Source: Bacteroidota bacterium (GTDB lineage: Bacteria; Bacteroidota; Bacteroidia; Bacteroidales; P3). From it: a stretch of DNA of 20,743 nucleotides. Numbering within the stretch: the first letter of the stretch is position 1; the number at the start of each line of letters is the position of its first letter. Both the position numbers and the translations under genes were made by a program. The notes beneath the pieces were generated by a model. That model was given only the letters and a program-made list of their open reading frames with translations, did not search any database and had not been told where the DNA came from. The stretch lies in contig JAEZKK010000003.1 of assembly GCA_023415495.1 (NCBI GenBank), positions 1 through 20,743 on the forward strand, written 5' to 3'. Shown here in pieces: positions 5,133-12,918 of the stretch.

Positions 5133-5816
5133 TTAATTTTTAATCATCTTATTGAAGATAAGGCTTTCTTTTATCTTTAAGTATGGTGTTTGAAATAGGT
5201 CTATGTTTTTGTCTTTTAGTGGGAAGTCTTTTGCTGGAAGTATTGGTACTATTTTTGAGTCAAATCCATTTACTTCGTATATGTTCCCAATGATTGAAGA
5301 TAATGCTTTTGGGTTTACGGGTTGGTAATAATTATTTACTGGTTCTAATCCAATTCTTTTTGGTTGTGCATTATGAAGGAAGTTTTCATCTTGGCATGTG
5401 TAGAATTCAAGCTTTTGTAACCAATAGTTAGTTTGCAATGACATTGAAAATATATATGAAATTGTAGGGTTGGTTTTTAGTATTTTTTTTATTCTTTCTA
5501 ATCCTTCTTTTGCTTTTTCTTCTGGTATTAGCACATGCTTTCCTTTTGGTGGTGGTGAAACATATTCATTGCATAAATTAGTAAAGTATATTTCCTTTGA
5601 CTTGACTTTATTATTTGTTAGGTAGTTTATATATTCAAATAGTCTTCTTGATTCAACATTCCTACTTCTTTCGCCATGGTCTTCAGGTATGGGTTTAAAG
5701 TAATAGTCTGCAAACATTACATAATTAGGTACTTCTTCCGACCAAACCAAGTTAGAGTCTTCTCCAATAACTAATATTTTTGCATCGTATTCTGATTTTA
5801 AATCTTTTGATTTCAT
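5133..5816 (-). CDS. Uncharacterised protein, possibly UDG-like fold
   Basis: This 227-residue protein has no signal or membrane segment. It opens with a strand-like ILVIGEDSN, then VMFADYYFKP, a segment RRLFEYINYLT followed by IYFTNLCNEYVSPPP, then a helix and ISYIFSMSLQTNYWL. The order (hydrophobic strand with IGE, an aromatic segment, a TNL strand, a long helix ending in a further strand) resembles the uracil-DNA glycosylase superfamily, but I do not see its full catalytic motifs, so this is only a fold guess. A 117-bp dead copy of its 5' end lies at 3662-3778. It neighbours the YhcG nuclease convergently, suggesting an accessory or defence-associated role. Confidence 0.7.
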   Translation of the reverse strand: MKSKDLKSEYDAKILVIGEDSNLVWSEEVPNYVMFADYYFKPIPEDHGERSRNVESRRLFEYINYLTNNKVKSKEIYFTNLCNEYVSPPPKGKHVLIPEEKAKEGLERIKKILKTNPTISYIFSMSLQTNYWLQKLEFYTCQDENFLHNAQPKRIGLEPVNNYYQPVNPKALSSIIGNIYEVNGFDSKIVPILPAKDFPLKDKNIDLFQTPYLKIKESLIFNKMIKN

Positions 5817-5947
5817 TTCTTTTTGTTTTTAATTATTATGATAGGTCTCTAAGATATTCTCTATTGTGTTTTGAATTTCGTTATAATCAGTTATTGAAAC
5901 TAATTTGTAAAGCAAAGCGGCAAGCCTATAAGTTATTATGTAATGTG

Positions 5948-6508
5948 TTAGAAACTTAGTTTCAAATTTAAGCCTATTGTTGAGGTTTTTGGGGTTGAGG
6001 TGGTGTATTGTCCTAAGCTCATTGGAATATAGTATGGCTTTAGGTTGAGGGATATATTATCGCTTATATCGAATTCGAATAGGTGTCCGTATACCATTGC
6101 ATCTACTATGTTTAGGAGATAGACTCCTATGCCTATGAATATTGATAGCTCGAAATTCTTCTCGTAGGCAAAGTATAGGTTATATATGCTTTGGTCGGGA
6201 TAGTTTGCGTATTGTGGGTTTCTGCCTTCCTCTATTCCATTGGCTCTAAGGAGGTATTCTTTTTTGAATTTCTCTGCTCCTTGGTAATTATATATTGCAA
6301 AGCCTGCTGCTGTTCCAAGCCCTGCATAAACGATTGGTACCTTCCATGTTTGTTTATTATATACTTGTCCTGCTCCTGGTAGGAATGTGGATAGGAGGGT
6401 AGCTTTTCTTGGTGAATGGGGTTTAAATACATTGTTTGTATCTTGTGCCTTTGCTGAGGGAGAAAGGCTTAAGAATACAAGTAAGATTATTACTAAACCC
6501 CTTTTCAT
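5948..6508 (-). CDS. DUF5683 exported/membrane protein
   Basis: This 186-residue protein has a signal peptide (MKRGLVIILLVFLSLSPSAKAQ). The DUF5683 signature follows: HSPRKATLLSTFLPGAGQVYN at about residues 31-51, then KVPIVYAGLGTAAGF and a hydrophobic segment ELSIFIGIGVYLLNIVDAMVYG at about 121-142. The end is beta-strand-like (IGLNLKLSF). DUF5683 proteins are widespread in Bacteroidota and often sit directly behind parAB, as here, where only 3 bp separate the genes. Function is not established; the sequence suggests an envelope protein. It is the last gene of the partition operon. Confidence 0.85.
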   Translation of the reverse strand: MKRGLVIILLVFLSLSPSAKAQDTNNVFKPHSPRKATLLSTFLPGAGQVYNKQTWKVPIVYAGLGTAAGFAIYNYQGAEKFKKEYLLRANGIEEGRNPQYANYPDQSIYNLYFAYEKNFELSIFIGIGVYLLNIVDAMVYGHLFEFDISDNISLNLKPYYIPMSLGQYTTSTPKTSTIGLNLKLSF

Positions 6509-6511
6509 GGT

Positions 6512-7396
6512 TTATTTTTGAAGCATTTCAACTATTCTTTCAAAATCCTTATCGTTCGAGAAAGCTATCGAGATTACTCCCTTTCCTCTTTGTGAACGTG
6601 TTATTTGTATTTGAGAACTTAGTTTCTTACTTAATTCTTTCTTTGCGTTTTCATGAATAGTAGGGAGGCTACCTTTGACTTTATTCTCAACGAGTTTCTT
6701 AGGTTTATTCAATTGCGAAACCATAGACTCTACTTGTCGAACACTTAAATCGTTTTGAATAATTTTATTCATGATTTCTATTTGCTCCTCTTGGGATTCA
6801 ATATTTATTATTGCTCTTGCGTGTCCCATGGTTAGAGATTGGTCTCTAATTGCTATCTGTACCTGAGAGGGTAGTTTGAGTAGTCTTAGGTAATTTGTTA
6901 TTGTTGGACGGCTTTTGCCAACCTTTTCGCTCATTTCCTCCTGTGTAAGCTTACATTCCTCAATAAGAGCTTGAAACGATAAAGCGATTTCTATGGCGTT
7001 TAAGTCTTCTCTCTGTATGTTTTCTACTAATGCCATTTCCATAATCTGGCTCTCAGTAGCTACTTTTATATATGCAGGGATTTCTTTTAATCCTGCAAGC
7101 TTAGAGGCTCTTAATCTCCTCTCTCCAGCAATCAATTGGTATTTATCTCCAATCTTAGTTACTGTAATAGGAGTGATTACCCCGTGAATTGCAATGCTTT
7201 GAGATAATTCTTCAAGGGCTGTTTGTTCAAATTCCTGTCTTGGTTGGTGAGGATTAGTCTCTATTAGGTCTATGGATATAAATGATAAACCTGCGGTTAT
7301 TGTATTGCTTAGTTGGGAATTAGGGTTAGTAGTTTCCATACTTTGCAATAATGCACCAAGTCCCCTTCCTAAAGCTTGCTTTTTCGGTTGTGCCAT
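6512..7396 (-). CDS. parB: Chromosome partitioning protein ParB
   Basis: This 294-residue protein is a standard chromosomal ParB. It has a start with GRGLGALL, the N-terminal CTP-binding/ParB domain with NPHQPR at about 49-53 and the GERRLRA box at 91-97, ENIQRE at 125-130, the helix-turn-helix TQEEMSEKVGKSRPTITNYL (151-170), and a C-terminal dimerisation region after 225. ParB is a CTPase clamp that loads at parS and spreads around the origin region, working with ParA in segregation. It starts 5 bp after parA. No palindromic parS consensus site is visible in the window. Confidence 0.96.
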   Translation of the reverse strand: MAQPKKQALGRGLGALLQSMETTNPNSQLSNTITAGLSFISIDLIETNPHQPRQEFEQTALEELSQSIAIHGVITPITVTKIGDKYQLIAGERRLRASKLAGLKEIPAYIKVATESQIMEMALVENIQREDLNAIEIALSFQALIEECKLTQEEMSEKVGKSRPTITNYLRLLKLPSQVQIAIRDQSLTMGHARAIINIESQEEQIEIMNKIIQNDLSVRQVESMVSQLNKPKKLVENKVKGSLPTIHENAKKELSKKLSSQIQITRSQRGKGVISIAFSNDKDFERIVEMLQK

Positions 7397-7401
7397 CTTC
7401 T

Positions 7402-8175
7402 TTACTGATTATCTTTTGTTTTACTTAGGATTTCTTGTGCAAGATTGATATAGTTTACACTTCCTGTTGCTGAGGCATCGTACATTATTGCACTTATCCC
7501 ATAGCTTGGAGCCTCTGCTAATTTTGTATTATTATATATTAATGTGTCAAAAACCATTTGTTTAAAATGTGTTCTAACATCCTCAACCACCTGTCTTGCT
7601 AATCTTAGTCTTGAGTCGAACATTGTTAGTACTATGCCCTCTATCTCCAAATCTGTGTTTAATCTTCCCTGAACTATTCTGATTGTATTAAGAAGCTTTC
7701 CAAGCCCCTCTAACGCAAAATACTGACATTGCACAGGTATTAGTACTGAGTTAGCAGCAGTAAGAGCATTAATTGTTACTAATCCTAAGGATGGTGAACA
7801 ATCTATAAATATATAATCAAACTCTTGTTCAATGTTTTTTATTAGATTCTTCATCCTATATTCCCTGTCCTCCATTTTAGGCAATTCTATCTCTGCTCCA
7901 ACAAGGTCTATTCTTGCAGGAAGGACATAGAGGTTAGGAGTAGAAGTTTCTCTAATAGCTGAATTCGGATTATCTCCATTAATTAAACACTCATAGACGC
8001 TAATCTCAACCTCATCAGGCATAATTCCCAAACCCGAAGAAGCATTTGCTTGAGGGTCTGCATCTATTAATAGAGTCTTTTTTTCCAAAACAGCCATGGC
8101 AGCACTAAGATTTATTGCTGTTGTAGTCTTGCCCACACCCCCTTTTTGATTTGCAATTGCAATTATTTTGCTCAT
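7402..8175 (-). CDS. parA: Chromosome partitioning ATPase ParA (Soj)
   Basis: This 257-residue P-loop ATPase has a deviant Walker A motif KGGVGKTT at 11-18 with the signature lysine, LLIDADPQ (about 35-42, Walker A' region), and FDYIFIDCSPSLG (Walker B). The full length and absence of an N-terminal helix-turn-helix are those of chromosomal Soj/ParA rather than plasmid ParA. It binds DNA non-specifically when bound to ATP and is driven by ParB-stimulated hydrolysis. It is followed after 5 bp by parB and preceded by the DUF3276 gene with a 70-bp gap, so it may have its own promoter. Confidence 0.96.
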   Translation of the reverse strand: MSKIIAIANQKGGVGKTTTAINLSAAMAVLEKKTLLIDADPQANASSGLGIMPDEVEISVYECLINGDNPNSAIRETSTPNLYVLPARIDLVGAEIELPKMEDREYRMKNLIKNIEQEFDYIFIDCSPSLGLVTINALTAANSVLIPVQCQYFALEGLGKLLNTIRIVQGRLNTDLEIEGIVLTMFDSRLRLARQVVEDVRTHFKQMVFDTLIYNNTKLAEAPSYGISAIMYDASATGSVNYINLAQEILSKTKDNQ

Positions 8176-8245
8176 AGTGTTTTATCAGTTAATAATCTAT
8201 ATTATACTTTGTTTTGGATTAGTTTATTTAGATGAAATAAGGGAA

Positions 8246-8581
8246 TTAATCCTTTAAATCAAAACTAAAATCTCCAAAATCAGTGTTTGATAATGTATCT
8301 ACTTCTTCTTCAAAAATAGGTTCAATACCAGTTTCAATAAAATCTATAGTACCTTTTAGGGCATTAATAAACTTTTGGTGGTCTTCTTTGTAAAGGAAAA
8401 TCTTGTGCTTTTCGTAAGAAAACTGACCGTTGTTTTCGTTGAATTTACGTTTGCTTTCTGTGATAGTCAGGTATTTTTCGCCTGATTTTGTCTCTTTTAC
8501 ATCAAAAAAATATGTTCTTTTCCCAGCTTTTACTGCTTTTGAGAACACCTCATCTCTCTCTCTTTGTTCGTTCAATTCCAT
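8246..8581 (-). CDS. PUR-domain (DUF3276) nucleic-acid-binding protein
   Basis: This 111-residue protein of the Bacteroidota PUR family is similar in fold to eukaryotic Pur-alpha, which binds single-stranded DNA and RNA. It is recognisable from RERDEVFSKAVKAGKRTYFFDVKETKSGEKYLTITESKR and KHKIFLYKEDHQKF. The C-terminus is acidic (FEEEVDTLSNTDFGDFSFDL). The frame is open to 8620, but a -7 box lies at 8618-8625, so the longer start would be upstream of transcription; I chose the ATG at 8581, which begins MELNEQRERDE. It is the first gene upstream of parA on the same strand. A regulatory RNA/DNA-binding role is inferred from the family. Confidence 0.88.
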   Translation of the reverse strand: MELNEQRERDEVFSKAVKAGKRTYFFDVKETKSGEKYLTITESKRKFNENNGQFSYEKHKIFLYKEDHQKFINALKGTIDFIETGIEPIFEEEVDTLSNTDFGDFSFDLKD

Positions 8582-8617
8582 TCTATAAAAATCTTGTTTA
8601 AGGGTAAAACTAAAAGG

Positions 8618-8625
8618 CAAAAATA
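8618..8625 (-). promoter_or_regulatory. Promoter -7 box of the DUF3276 gene
   Basis: On the minus strand this reads TATTTTTG, matching TAnnTTTG. Transcription would begin near 8612, about 30 bp before the chosen ATG and after the alternative one. The -33 region is weak. Confidence 0.5.
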
Positions 8626-8699
8626 GTCAAATTTATTAATATAACCATTATATATTATCTAAAAACTATTTTATAAACTCGAACCCCCTATGTTTGTGA

Positions 8700-9380
8700 T
8701 TATTTGTTTTGGTTATAATTTCTTGCTCCGAAAATAGAGCTTCCTATTCTAATCATCGTTGAACCTTCGTTGATTGCAATTATATAATCATCGCTCATGC
8801 CCATTGATATTTGATTAAAATCATTATCATCCGAGTAAAATTCTTTCTTTATTTGATTAAAATAATCTCTTAATTGAGAGAATTCTTCCTTGGTTTTATT
8901 CCTGTCATCAGTAATGGAACCTATCCCCATTACTCCAGAAAATCTAATATGTTTCAAACTTTTAAACTCGTGAGTACTAAGTATTGATAGTAATTCATTG
9001 AAATCAAATCCAAACTTTGTCTCCTCATTAGCTATATCTATTTGAAATAAACAATTGCTTATCTTATTGATTTTTGAGGATTGTTTCTCTATTTCAAGCA
9101 TTAGTTTAAGGCTATCAACACTGTGGATTAAGTAAGCATGGGGGATAATATACTTAACCTTATTGGTTTGTAAATGACCTATAAAATGCCATTCAATATC
9201 CTTTGGTAATATCTCTGCCTTATCTCTTAATTCCAAAGCCTTGTTCTCACCAAATACTAAATGCCCCGAATCGTAAGCCTCTTGAATCATTTCTATTGGC
9301 TTTGTCTTTGATACTGCAATTAGTTTAACTCCTCTTGGGAGTTTCTCCTTGATTTCTTTAATGTTAGTTCCAATACTCAT
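8700..9380 (-). CDS. yggS: YggS family PLP homeostasis protein
   Basis: This 226-residue pyridoxal-phosphate-binding protein belongs to the YggS/PROSC/YBL036C family, a single TIM-barrel domain without enzymatic activity that buffers PLP. It has KLIAVSKTKP with the PLP lysine at residue 25, VFGENKALEL, WHFIGHLQTNK, HSVDS, and near the end SMGMSDDYIIAINEGSTMIRIG, which binds the phosphate. The frame is open 22 codons further upstream, but those codons overlap the promoter boxes at 9419-9447, so I use the ATG at 9380. It stands alone on the minus strand, divergent from the lipoprotein gene. Confidence 0.94.
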   Translation of the reverse strand: MSIGTNIKEIKEKLPRGVKLIAVSKTKPIEMIQEAYDSGHLVFGENKALELRDKAEILPKDIEWHFIGHLQTNKVKYIIPHAYLIHSVDSLKLMLEIEKQSSKINKISNCLFQIDIANEETKFGFDFNELLSILSTHEFKSLKHIRFSGVMGIGSITDDRNKTKEEFSQLRDYFNQIKKEFYSDDNDFNQISMGMSDDYIIAINEGSTMIRIGSSIFGARNYNQNK

Positions 9381-9418
9381 AATAGGTCTTTTTAGTAATT
9401 TAGGGTTGATATTTAATG

Positions 9419-9447
9419 CAAAAATAAAGCTTTTTTCTCTTTTCAAA
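9419..9447 (-). promoter_or_regulatory. yggS promoter
   Basis: On the minus strand TTTG (9447-9444) and TATTTTTG (9426-9419) are separated by 17 bp, close to the Bacteroidota consensus. The expected start of transcription is near 9413, about 33 bp before the yggS ATG. Confidence 0.6.
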
Positions 9448-9456
9448 CTAATTAAT

Positions 9457-9464
9457 TAACTTTG
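9457..9464 (+). promoter_or_regulatory. Promoter of the lipoprotein-EEP-nth operon
   Basis: TAACTTTG matches TAnnTTTG and lies 26 bp before the ATG at 9490. It is back to back with the yggS promoter, forming a compact divergent promoter region of under 50 bp. Confidence 0.5.
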
Positions 9465-9489
9465 CAGTGCAAATCAATAAGATTATTAT

Positions 9490-9939
9490 ATGAAAAAAGC
9501 AATTTCTCTTTTATTAATCTCAATGCTTCCCTTCTTATTCCTCTGCTGCGTGAAATCAGAGAAGGAAACAGATGAGTTGCAGATTAAAAAGACTGTGGAT
9601 GAGTTCTATCAAAACCTAAATTCAAGAGATTTTACCGCCATTAAAACAATATCTACTCCAAGAATGGAGAAGTTTATTGACTTTATTGCAGCAATAGGAG
9701 AGGACTTGGTGGTTTATAATAAACATGAGATTGTTTTAATTGATATCAAGGCTAATAATGCAGAGGTCATACTTAGAGCTGAGGATAGCTTTGGGAATAT
9801 TATGGATTTTAAATGGGATTTGATTAAGGTTGAGCAGAGATGGCTATTGGATATGTTTACTGGTGAGAAGGAAACAGATGTGTTAACCGAGGATGATATC
9901 GAATTTACTAAAAGAAAAATAGAAGAAGATAATGATTAA
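9490..9939 (+). CDS. NTF2-like (DUF4878-type) lipoprotein
   Basis: This 149-residue protein has a lipoprotein-type signal (MKKAISLLLISMLPFLFLCC) with Cys19 or Cys20 as the acylation site. The mature domain opens with a helix IKKTVDEFYQNLNSRDFTAIKTI and ends with strands AEVILRAED and a W-containing strand RWLLDMF. This cone-shaped alpha/beta pattern fits SnoaL/NTF2-like DUF4878 lipoproteins, a family without a settled function. A 20-residue acidic tail follows. The stop overlaps the start of the next gene by 8 bp, so the two are translationally coupled. Confidence 0.8.
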   Translation: MKKAISLLLISMLPFLFLCCVKSEKETDELQIKKTVDEFYQNLNSRDFTAIKTISTPRMEKFIDFIAAIGEDLVVYNKHEIVLIDIKANNAEVILRAEDSFGNIMDFKWDLIKVEQRWLLDMFTGEKETDVLTEDDIEFTKRKIEEDND

Positions 9940-11020
9940 GAAAATACTCCATATAATAAGTATAGCCTTTGCATTACTATTATTACTCTCTTATCTAACG
10001 GCTTATATCCCTCCTTCGCTCTATCCCAAATTCTCTTTATTTGGCTTCCTATACCCAGTTTTACTTGCAATAAATATTGGTTTTATTATCCTTTGGCTCT
10101 TCTTAAAATGGACTTATATCATCCTTCCATTGGCTGTTATCCTGATTAGAGTTGATTATATCCCAAGTCTTTATCGCCTTAATGGGCAGAGCCATATCGA
10201 GGTTAAAGAGGATAGGGAATTGAAAATACTAAGTTATAATGTCTGTTCATTCCACTATAAAACAGAGTATAACGAACCTAAAGATAAGAGAATAGAAGAG
10301 ATATTCGAGTATATAAAGAAGGAAAACCCAGATGTATTAGCCCTCCAAGACTATAATTCTCTCAAGAAAGGCAATAAGGCAATCCATAGAAGAATAGTCA
10401 ATGAATTAGGTCTTGAACATTATTTCATCGCCAATAACAGCAGTAAATACTTGTTTGGAAATGCTATCTACTCAAGATATCCAATTAATAAATCGGGGAC
10501 TCTATTCCCATTAAAAGAAAATAATAATGCTTATATCTTTGCTGATATTGAGTTCGAAGGCAGGGAGATAAGGGTTTATAACTTCCATCTAACATCGTTT
10601 AAACTTGCAGATAAGGAAAAAGAAACCTTTGAAAGTTTGAAGAAAGGCGAGATTAAAAAGGATGAAAGTAAGAATATTCTAAAGAAACTTATCTGGGCAA
10701 ACGACAAGCGATCCAAGGAGGTAGATGAGATAATCCCTATTTTGTCGGAGACTAAAATCCCGTATTTCGTGGTTGGAGACTTCAACGACACACCTTTTTC
10801 CTATACTTATAGAAAGCTTATAACTAATATGAAAGACGCCTTTGAGAAGAAGGGAAGGGGCTTTGGCTCAACATATAACGGAGTATTCCCTGCTTATAGA
10901 ATAGATTATATCTTGTATTCCGATAAGGATTTCGAGGTTAAAAGCTTCGAAAAACAAGATTTAGACTATTCTGATCACTACCCTATATCCTCTGTATTCG
11001 AAGTTAAAGAAGTTAAATAA
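9932..11020 (+). CDS. Membrane-anchored EEP-family phosphoesterase
   Basis: This 362-residue protein has three hydrophobic segments at about residues 5-26, 36-57 and 60-73. An endonuclease/exonuclease/phosphatase domain follows from residue 96. It has LSYNV at 100-104, the PDVLALQD strand at 133-140, YNFHLTS, the VVGDFND motif, RIDYILYS, and the final SDHYPI with the catalytic His. Membrane EEP proteins of this layout are common in Bacteroidota; the substrate is unknown (nucleic acid or phospho-lipid head groups are possible). One oddity is that the metal-binding position usually LQE reads LQD here (Asp140). The gene is coupled to both neighbours by overlaps. Confidence 0.88.
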   Translation: MIKKILHIISIAFALLLLLSYLTAYIPPSLYPKFSLFGFLYPVLLAINIGFIILWLFLKWTYIILPLAVILIRVDYIPSLYRLNGQSHIEVKEDRELKILSYNVCSFHYKTEYNEPKDKRIEEIFEYIKKENPDVLALQDYNSLKKGNKAIHRRIVNELGLEHYFIANNSSKYLFGNAIYSRYPINKSGTLFPLKENNNAYIFADIEFEGREIRVYNFHLTSFKLADKEKETFESLKKGEIKKDESKNILKKLIWANDKRSKEVDEIIPILSETKIPYFVVGDFNDTPFSYTYRKLITNMKDAFEKKGRGFGSTYNGVFPAYRIDYILYSDKDFEVKSFEKQDLDYSDHYPISSVFEVKEVK

Positions 11021-11667
11021 TGAGGCTTGAGCAAAGGTATAAGGAGTTTATTAGGTATTTTTCAGAAAATATGCCAGAGGTTAAAACGGAGTTAGACTAT
11101 GAAAATGACTACCAGCTCTTGGTCGCAGTAGTTCTTTCCGCACAATGTACAGACAAGAGGGTAAACGCCACAACCCCACTTTTATTTAAGCATTTCCCTG
11201 ATATTAATGCTCTTTCAAAGGCGAGTTTTGAGCAGCTTAGCTTGATTATAAAGTCAATATCCTATCCTAATAATAAGTCTAAAAACCTTATATCGATGGC
11301 GAAAATCCTTATGGAAACACATAATGGACTAATACCTAAGAGCGTTGAAGATTTGGTAAAGTTGCCGGGAGTCGGGCGTAAAACAGCAAATGTACTTACT
11401 TCTGTGCTTTATAATCAGCCGAATATGCCCGTCGATACCCATGTATTCAGGGTTAGCAACCGAATTGGTCTTACCAATAATTCCAGGACTCCACTCGAGA
11501 CTGAGAAGGTTTTAATCAAACATATACCAAAGTCTATAATCCCTAAAGCCCACCATTGGCTCATCCTTCACGGTAGATACGTATGCAAAGCACGACGACC
11601 AAACTGCTCAAACTGTGGGATTAAACATATCTGTAACTACTATTCAAGCCTCGAAGCCGAAAAATAA
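11020..11667 (+). CDS. nth: Endonuclease III (DNA glycosylase/AP lyase)
   Basis: This 215-residue enzyme removes oxidised pyrimidines and nicks abasic sites in base excision repair. The helix-hairpin-helix LPGVGRKTA (115-123) holds the catalytic Lys121, PVDTHVFR holds the catalytic Asp139, and the C-terminal 4Fe-4S ligands Cys189, Cys196, Cys199 and Cys205 have the exact C-x6-C-x2-C-x5-C spacing. Positions agree with the E. coli enzyme to within one or two residues, so it should be active. Its ATG overlaps the TAA of the EEP gene by one base. It ends 20 bp from the convergent phosphopantetheinyl transferase gene. Confidence 0.97.
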   Translation: MRLEQRYKEFIRYFSENMPEVKTELDYENDYQLLVAVVLSAQCTDKRVNATTPLLFKHFPDINALSKASFEQLSLIIKSISYPNNKSKNLISMAKILMETHNGLIPKSVEDLVKLPGVGRKTANVLTSVLYNQPNMPVDTHVFRVSNRIGLTNNSRTPLETEKVLIKHIPKSIIPKAHHWLILHGRYVCKARRPNCSNCGIKHICNYYSSLEAEK

Positions 11668-11687
11668 GGAGTATTAATATTTCTCTT

Positions 11688-12278
11688 TTAAATCTCCTTG
11701 CAGATTGATAGGTATAGATTGTTTTCTTCTAAGTATTGGTGAAAGAGTTGGTATTTTGTCTCTTGGGGTGTTTCAAATTCTATTTCAATCTCTTGAATAT
11801 TGTCTTTTACTTGTGTATTTGTTTTGATTGCAAAGGCTTTGAAATTATTGGCTATCCCTTCTCCTGTGCATTTGACAAATGCTTCTTTTAGTGTCCAAAT
11901 CCTTGTAAATTCCTGGTTTAAGGTTATTTGGTCTTGGATTTGATTTAGGTATTCGTATTCCTTTGGATGGAAAAACCTTTGTACTATTTCTTTTTTTGCC
12001 TTTCTTAGATACTCAATATCTATCCCTATGGGTTTGTTGTGAAAACATATTGCTATATAGCCTTGAGTATGGGATATTGAGAAATGAAGTGAATTATTGT
12101 TTTGAAAAAAGGGCTTGCCTTTCTCCCCATAAGCTATTATAGGTTGAAAGTCAAGCCCCTTAGAGTGTTTTATTATATATTGCTCAGCCCAAACAGAAAT
12201 TTGATTATTAATTGTTAGAGAATTATCTCTATTAAACTCTTTCTCTGCTTCTTCTACGCCATATATATAAAACTGCAT
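11688..12278 (-). CDS. 4'-phosphopantetheinyl transferase superfamily protein
   Basis: This 196-residue protein is of the Sfp/Gsp type. It has FSISHTQGY at about 66-74, the Mg-binding IGIDIEYL at 84-91 (Asp87, Glu89), and the second signature WTLKEAFVKCTGEG at 128-141 (Trp128, Lys131, Glu132, Lys136). It transfers the phosphopantetheine arm of CoA to a serine of carrier proteins (acyl-, peptidyl- or aryl-carrier). In Bacteroidota such genes may serve fatty acid or secondary metabolite synthesis; no carrier gene lies nearby, so the partner is unknown. It is 2 bp behind the FKBP gene and is the last gene of the minus-strand cluster. Confidence 0.93.
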   Translation of the reverse strand: MQFYIYGVEEAEKEFNRDNSLTINNQISVWAEQYIIKHSKGLDFQPIIAYGEKGKPFFQNNNSLHFSISHTQGYIAICFHNKPIGIDIEYLRKAKKEIVQRFFHPKEYEYLNQIQDQITLNQEFTRIWTLKEAFVKCTGEGIANNFKAFAIKTNTQVKDNIQEIEIEFETPQETKYQLFHQYLEENNLYLSICKEI

Positions 12279-12280
12279 TC

Positions 12281-12904
12281 TTATTTGTTTATTCCTAATA
12301 GTTCAACATCGAAAACAAGTGTACTACCAGAAGGGATTGTTCCTACTGCAGAATCTCCGTATGCTAAATCTGGTTTGATATAGAAAGTATATTTACTTCC
12401 TACATTCATTAGTTGTACTCCTTCTGTCCAACCAGGGATAACTTGATTTAATGGGAAAGAGATTGGTTCGTTTCTTACTACTGATGAGTCAAAAATTTCT
12501 CCGTTCAAAAGAGTTCCATGATAATGAACGTTTACTACGTCAGTTGCTTTTGGCATTTCTCCTTCTCCTTGTTTTTCAACTTTGTATTGAAGTCCACTTG
12601 GGGTTTCAATTACTCCTTCTTTTTCTCTATTAGCTCTAAGGAAAATCTCTCCTTCTTCTCTTGCTGCAAGACCTGCTTGTTTCATCTCTGCTTGTTTCTT
12701 AGCTTGCATTTCGCTTTGCCAAACGCTCATTACCTTATTTTTCTCTTCTTCGCTTAGTAATGATTCCATATTTCCAGTTGCTGCTAAACGTAATGCTTCA
12801 ATCATAACATCCAAGTCAAGGTCATATCCCTCTCTATGAAAGCTCTTACCAATATCTTCTCCAATAATGTAGCTTACTTTAGCTTTGTCGTTGTTTAATT
12901 CCAT
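12281..12904 (-). CDS. FKBP-type peptidyl-prolyl isomerase
   Basis: This 207-residue protein has an N-terminal helical dimerisation domain (FKBP_N, about 1-95), including the Lys/Glu/Ala-rich helix SEMQAKKQAEMKQAG. It is followed by the FKBP domain (about 100-207) with VNVHYHGTLLNGEIFDSS, PISFPLNQVIPGWTEGVQLM and a closing GSTLVFDVELLGI. The organisation is that of FklB/FkpA-like isomerases and chaperones. There is no signal peptide, so it probably acts in the cytoplasm, unlike FkpA. The gene lies 14 bp after the S46 peptidase and 2 bp before the phosphopantetheinyl transferase, in one likely operon. Confidence 0.95.
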   Translation of the reverse strand: MELNNDKAKVSYIIGEDIGKSFHREGYDLDLDVMIEALRLAATGNMESLLSEEEKNKVMSVWQSEMQAKKQAEMKQAGLAAREEGEIFLRANREKEGVIETPSGLQYKVEKQGEGEMPKATDVVNVHYHGTLLNGEIFDSSVVRNEPISFPLNQVIPGWTEGVQLMNVGSKYTFYIKPDLAYGDSAVGTIPSGSTLVFDVELLGINK

Positions 12905-12918
12905 TTGTGTTTGTTTAT

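Noticed and set aside
8582..8620. Longer N-terminus for the DUF3276 protein.
   Set aside because: The upstream ATG overlaps a -7 promoter box, and the family's conserved region begins after the internal ATG.
11666..11699. AAGGAG / CTCCTT inverted repeat between nth and the phosphopantetheinyl transferase gene as a shared terminator.
   Set aside because: Only a 6-bp stem with a 22-nt loop overlapping both stop codons; too weak to call.
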